A stretch of 64,000 bases of DNA from Oscillospiraceae bacterium (GTDB lineage: Bacteria > Bacillota > Clostridia > Oscillospirales > SIG627): NCBI GenBank assembly GCA_015063605.1, contig SVTV01000009.1, positions 20,081-84,080 of the forward strand, read 5' to 3'. Below, piece after piece: positions 61,404 through 64,000 of the stretch (its first letter is position 1; each line of letters starts with the position of its first letter). Made by a program: the position numbers and the translations under genes. The notes beneath the pieces are model-generated. The model was not told the DNA's origin, did not search any database, and saw only the letters and a program-made list of their open reading frames with translations.

Positions 61404-62612
61404 ATGAATTTTGTAACGAAAGAACCAATTAACAAAGGCTGGTCAAGTGATAAAAAATACTGTGTTACCGACGAAAACGGCACACGGTATCTTTTGCGTG
61501 TTTCCGATATTGCACAGCACGACACAAAGCAGTCTGAGTTTAACATGATGAAACAGGTCGCTTCTTTTGGAGTGCCTATGTGCCAACCTATTGAGTTTGG
61601 CACTTGTGAGGATGGCGTATATTCCATTCAAAGTTGGATTGACGGCGAAGATGCTGAACAGGTCATGGCGGGCTATTCTGATACCGAGCAGTATGCATAT
61701 GGTTTGGAAGCGGGACGGATCTTACGTAAGATCCACTCCATTCCTGCTCCTGCAACGCAGGAAGATTGGGAAATCCGTTTTAACCGCAAAATGGATTATA
61801 AGATCAAAAAGTATGGTGAGTGCCCCATAAAGTACGAAAACGGCGAGGCTTTCATCGACTACATAAATGAGAACCGTCATTTGCTGAAAGACAGACCGCA
61901 GGTGTATCAGCACGGCGATTATCACATCGGCAACATGATGATCGACAGAGGCGGTCAGCTCCACGTTATCGACTTTAACCGTAACGATTACGGCGATCCG
62001 TGGGAAGAATTTAACCGCATTGTGTGGTGCGCTCAGAAAGCTCCTCTCTTTGCTTCCGGTATGGTGAACGGATACTTTGATGATAACGTACCTATGGAGT
62101 TTTGGAGATTGCTTGCGCTTTACATTTCAAGCAATACTCTCTCGTCTGTATATTGGGCAATTCCGTTCGGACAAGACGAAGTGAACACAATGTTGAACCA
62201 AGCCAAGGAGGTTCTGTCTTGGTACGATAATATGCGTAATCCTGTGCCGACATGGTACAAAGGAGATTTTAACAATCTATTCGCTCTGCCGTGTTACTGT
62301 GGTCATTATTGTTCAAAGTGTGTTACATATATTGCAACGCAAACCAATAATGAAGATCTGCGCAGACAGGCGCAGAGCTTTTATAAAGAAAGCTTTGGAT
62401 TTGACATTCCTCTTGAAAAATTATATTGCGACGGTGGCAGGTCAAAGAATGTGTTTGAGCTGTGCAAGGAATGTCCTTTCAAAAAGTGTTGCATTGAACA
62501 TGGTATAGATGCTTGTAGTAAATGCTCGGAATACCCTTGCAAAGATATTTCGGACTATCAAGAAAAGTATGTAAATAAGTGCAACCAATCGGAGAAGAAA
62601 ACAAATTGGTGA
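61404..62612 (+). CDS. Aminoglycoside-phosphotransferase-like kinase fused to a DUF3795 cysteine-rich domain
   Basis: This is a 402-aa protein. Residues 1-300 are an APH/ChoK-type kinase with the catalytic loop QHGDYHIGNMMIDRG and metal motif HVIDFNRNDYGDP. Residues 300-402 form a Cys-rich domain resembling DUF3795 (LPCYCGHYCSKCVTY, ELCKECPFKKCC, CSKCSEYPC). The linker WYKGDFNNLF is short. The native substrate is unknown, and the APH fold alone does not imply antibiotic resistance. It lies 18 bp after the methyltransferase gene. Confidence 0.85.
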   Translation: MNFVTKEPINKGWSSDKKYCVTDENGTRYLLRVSDIAQHDTKQSEFNMMKQVASFGVPMCQPIEFGTCEDGVYSIQSWIDGEDAEQVMAGYSDTEQYAYGLEAGRILRKIHSIPAPATQEDWEIRFNRKMDYKIKKYGECPIKYENGEAFIDYINENRHLLKDRPQVYQHGDYHIGNMMIDRGGQLHVIDFNRNDYGDPWEEFNRIVWCAQKAPLFASGMVNGYFDDNVPMEFWRLLALYISSNTLSSVYWAIPFGQDEVNTMLNQAKEVLSWYDNMRNPVPTWYKGDFNNLFALPCYCGHYCSKCVTYIATQTNNEDLRRQAQSFYKESFGFDIPLEKLYCDGGRSKNVFELCKECPFKKCCIEHGIDACSKCSEYPCKDISDYQEKYVNKCNQSEKKTNW

Positions 62613-62796
62613 TTAACAAAACGAATACTAAATTTGACCTTGTAAAGCTTCATCGATATCGGCTCACCCTGCATATGATTCTGCTTTATGGTTGGAAATC
62701 AAGGATAACAAAACCGATAAATTGGAATAGATTTGTTTATAAATAAGTAATCCGACACCACTCCGCACAGTGAATCGGGATTTTAAAATCACCTTT

Positions 62797-62805
62797 TGAT
62801 ATAAT
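62797..62805 (+). promoter_or_regulatory. Extended -10 promoter element before the AraC-type gene
   Basis: TGATATAAT without a matching -35, about 24 bases before the ATG. The leader would be under 20 bases. Confidence 0.55.
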
Positions 62806-62828
62806 ATGGGCAGACAAGGAGGGATAAT

Positions 62829-63740
62829 ATGGAGTGGATCATTGGATTGCAAAAGGCTATAGACTATATCGAAGACAATCTGATGGAAAAGATTGATTAT
62901 GAGATGATCGCAGCGCAGAGCTTTTCATCAAGCTATCATTTCCAACGTGTGTTTAGTATTCTTTGCGGTTTCACCATCGGCGAGTATATCCGCAATCGCA
63001 GGCTGTCGCTTGCCGGTACGGAGTTGGCCACAAGTGATGCAAAGGTTATTGATGTAGCGCTGAAGTATGGCTATGAAAGTCCGGACAGCTTTGCAAAAGC
63101 ATTCCAGAAGTTCCACGGTATATTGCCATCGCAAGCTCGAAATAACGGTAGTATGCTGAAATCCTATTCCCGTCTTGTACTTAAATTTTCTTTGGAAGGC
63201 GGTTGTACTATGAATTACAGAATTGAAAAGAAGCCGGAAATGATTTTGACTGGATATAAAGCTCATTTCACCGGTGTACCCTATGGCAAGGACAGAGAGC
63301 GTCAGGAGGAACAACTTTTTGTGACGACGCGAGGAAAACAGTGGTTCCTTCGTGGCGCATCACGAAACATTGATGCACATTGCGTTATCACCAATATCAC
63401 AGATGAAGGTTATGACTATTATTACTGCCATCTGTTAGATGGATGGGAAAGAGATAATCTTTATAACAAAGACGTTACCGGCGTTGATTTTGTTGAAGAC
63501 TTGGGTTTGGAAAACATTGTTATCCCTGAAACTACTTATGTTGTTTTTGAAACTAACGATGTCAAAAGCCCCATTTGTGATTATTTTGATCTGCTGAATT
63601 TGAGGATTCAGATTCTAACTGAGTGGATGCCGGAAATGGGTTTCCAACTCAAAAACGCCCCTGAACTTGCAGTCTATCATTGGCTACCGAAGGCAGAACG
63701 TAACGTTCAGATTTGGATGCCGATAGAGAAAGTAAAATAA
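62829..63740 (+). CDS. AraC-type regulator with GyrI-like effector domain
   Basis: This is a 303-aa regulator. The AraC helix-turn-helix pair is at about 10-110 (AIDYIEDNLMEKIDYEMIAA, FSILCGFTIGEYIRNRRLSL, VIDVALKYGYESPDSFAKAF). The GyrI-like ligand domain is at about 120-303 (MNYRIEKKPEMILTGYKAHF). Such proteins sense amphipathic compounds and often govern efflux or metabolism. AAGGAGGG precedes the ATG. A similar GyrI-like remnant lies 11 kb upstream. Confidence 0.85.
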   Translation: MEWIIGLQKAIDYIEDNLMEKIDYEMIAAQSFSSSYHFQRVFSILCGFTIGEYIRNRRLSLAGTELATSDAKVIDVALKYGYESPDSFAKAFQKFHGILPSQARNNGSMLKSYSRLVLKFSLEGGCTMNYRIEKKPEMILTGYKAHFTGVPYGKDRERQEEQLFVTTRGKQWFLRGASRNIDAHCVITNITDEGYDYYYCHLLDGWERDNLYNKDVTGVDFVEDLGLENIVIPETTYVVFETNDVKSPICDYFDLLNLRIQILTEWMPEMGFQLKNAPELAVYHWLPKAERNVQIWMPIEKVK

Positions 63741-63758
63741 ACCCTTATGCAACCCTTA

Positions 63759-63789
63759 TGCCGCCTGTGTTATGCGGGCGGCACTTTTA
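63759..63789 (+). terminator. Terminator after the AraC-type gene
   Basis: TGCCGCC and GGCGGCA pair around an 11-base loop, followed by CTTTTAC. Confidence 0.6.
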
Positions 63790-63918
63790 CAACAGAGCTT
63801 CCAACCGGAAGTTGGATGAAACGCAGACTCATCAAACTAATGCGTCATTGTTTTTGAAGCTGCTTATTGGTAAAATATAATTGTAGCTACGAAAATAAAA
63901 ATCACGAGGTACTTGAAT

Positions 63919-64000
63919 ATGACTACAATTAAGATCAATGAACAAATTGCCTTTCTCCGAAAGCAGAAAGGTCTTACCCAAGAAGAACTTGCAAATGCCC
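63919..64000 (+). CDS. XRE-family transcriptional regulator, N-terminal part (truncated by window edge)
   Basis: The first 27 codons read TTIKINEQIAFLRKQKGLTQ and EELANA, a textbook XRE helix-turn-helix start. GAGGT precedes the ATG at good spacing. The rest lies outside the window. It is too short for the ORF track's cutoff. Confidence 0.8.
   Translation, partial: MTTIKINEQIAFLRKQKGLTQEELANA

Noticed and set aside
61404-62612. Dedicated aminoglycoside resistance gene
   Set aside because: The kinase fold is broad (APH/ChoK-like), the chain carries an unrelated Cys-rich domain, and no resistance or mobile context is present.
62613-62828. Short frames in the gap before the AraC-type gene, including one ending AHPAYDSALWLEIKDNKTDK
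   Set aside because: They look a little like the end of a real protein but are about 30-45 codons with stops just upstream and no start signal; I cannot assign them.
1-64000. Mobile elements, tRNA or rRNA genes
   Set aside because: No transposase or integrase frames, no terminal inverted repeats, and no cloverleaf or rRNA sequence recognised on either strand.

Overview
The window looks like a chromosomal segment of a low-GC, spore-forming, Gram-positive anaerobe of the Clostridia (Bacillota). The evidence is a forespore sigma factor SigG, a PolC-type replicative polymerase, separate SecD and SecF, a clostridial-looking 6S RNA, GAAAGG/GGAGG ribosome binding sites and consensus sigma-A promoters with 17-bp spacers. 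I see no transposase, prophage, CRISPR array, rRNA or tRNA gene.

Layout. (1) 1-8 kb, mostly minus strand: ftsX (cut by the window edge), ftsE, a PucR/CdaR-type regulator, a membrane protein, rsmE, a CapA-like protein, sigG, a DUF4358-like lipoprotein and an SGNH hydrolase. (2) 8-9 kb: a divergent DUF1292 gene, a 6S RNA and a bidirectional terminator. (3) 9-14.4 kb, minus: potA-potB-potC-potD, with a type I phosphodiesterase translationally coupled to potD. (4) 14.7-19.1 kb, minus: three tandem paralogous right-handed beta-helix proteins. (5) 19.3-26.3 kb, minus: metA (acetyl-CoA type by residue 111), hslO, a methyltransferase, a YerC/TrpR-type regulator, a LarA-family gene, gnd and an amidohydrolase. 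(6) 26.6-36.4 kb, plus: an XRE-cupin regulator with an acyl-CoA ligase and a GNAT-like acyltransferase, asnS, an aminotransferase, a SecD-head-like lipoprotein, secD, secF and a DUF5071-like protein. (7) 37.4-50.5 kb, plus: the housekeeping cluster pyrH-frr-uppS-cdsA-dxr-rseP-ispG-polC-sppA, then rplM-rpsI. (8) 50.6-64 kb: an accessory zone of small-molecule enzymes (NUDIX, HAD, histidine phosphatase, GrpB-pyrophosphatase, methyltransferases, kinase-like), unusual domain fusions, small membrane proteins, truncated gene remnants and two regulators, the last cut by the window edge.

How the genes work together. Region 7 links UMP production, ribosome recycling, isoprenoid precursor synthesis (dxr, ispG), undecaprenyl diphosphate, CDP-diacylglycerol, membrane proteolysis and DNA replication behind one good promoter. 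Region 3 is a polyamine-type importer tied to a phosphodiesterase. The amidohydrolase-gnd-larA run in region 5 suggests sugar-acid handling.

The most interesting signals are these: a DUF1292-like domain embedded in an SGNH hydrolase divergent from a stand-alone DUF1292 gene; four domain fusions in total (DUF1292-SGNH, methyltransferase-NUDIX, GrpB-pyrophosphatase, kinase-DUF3795); a lipoprotein duplicate of the SecD periplasmic head just upstream of secD; a SecF that lacks the usual membrane Asp; a multi-half-site palindrome in front of the histidine phosphatase gene; and a hairpin abutting the sigG ribosome binding site. I found no clearly new multi-gene defence or biosynthetic system. Family assignments come from reading motifs by eye and from memory, not from searches.
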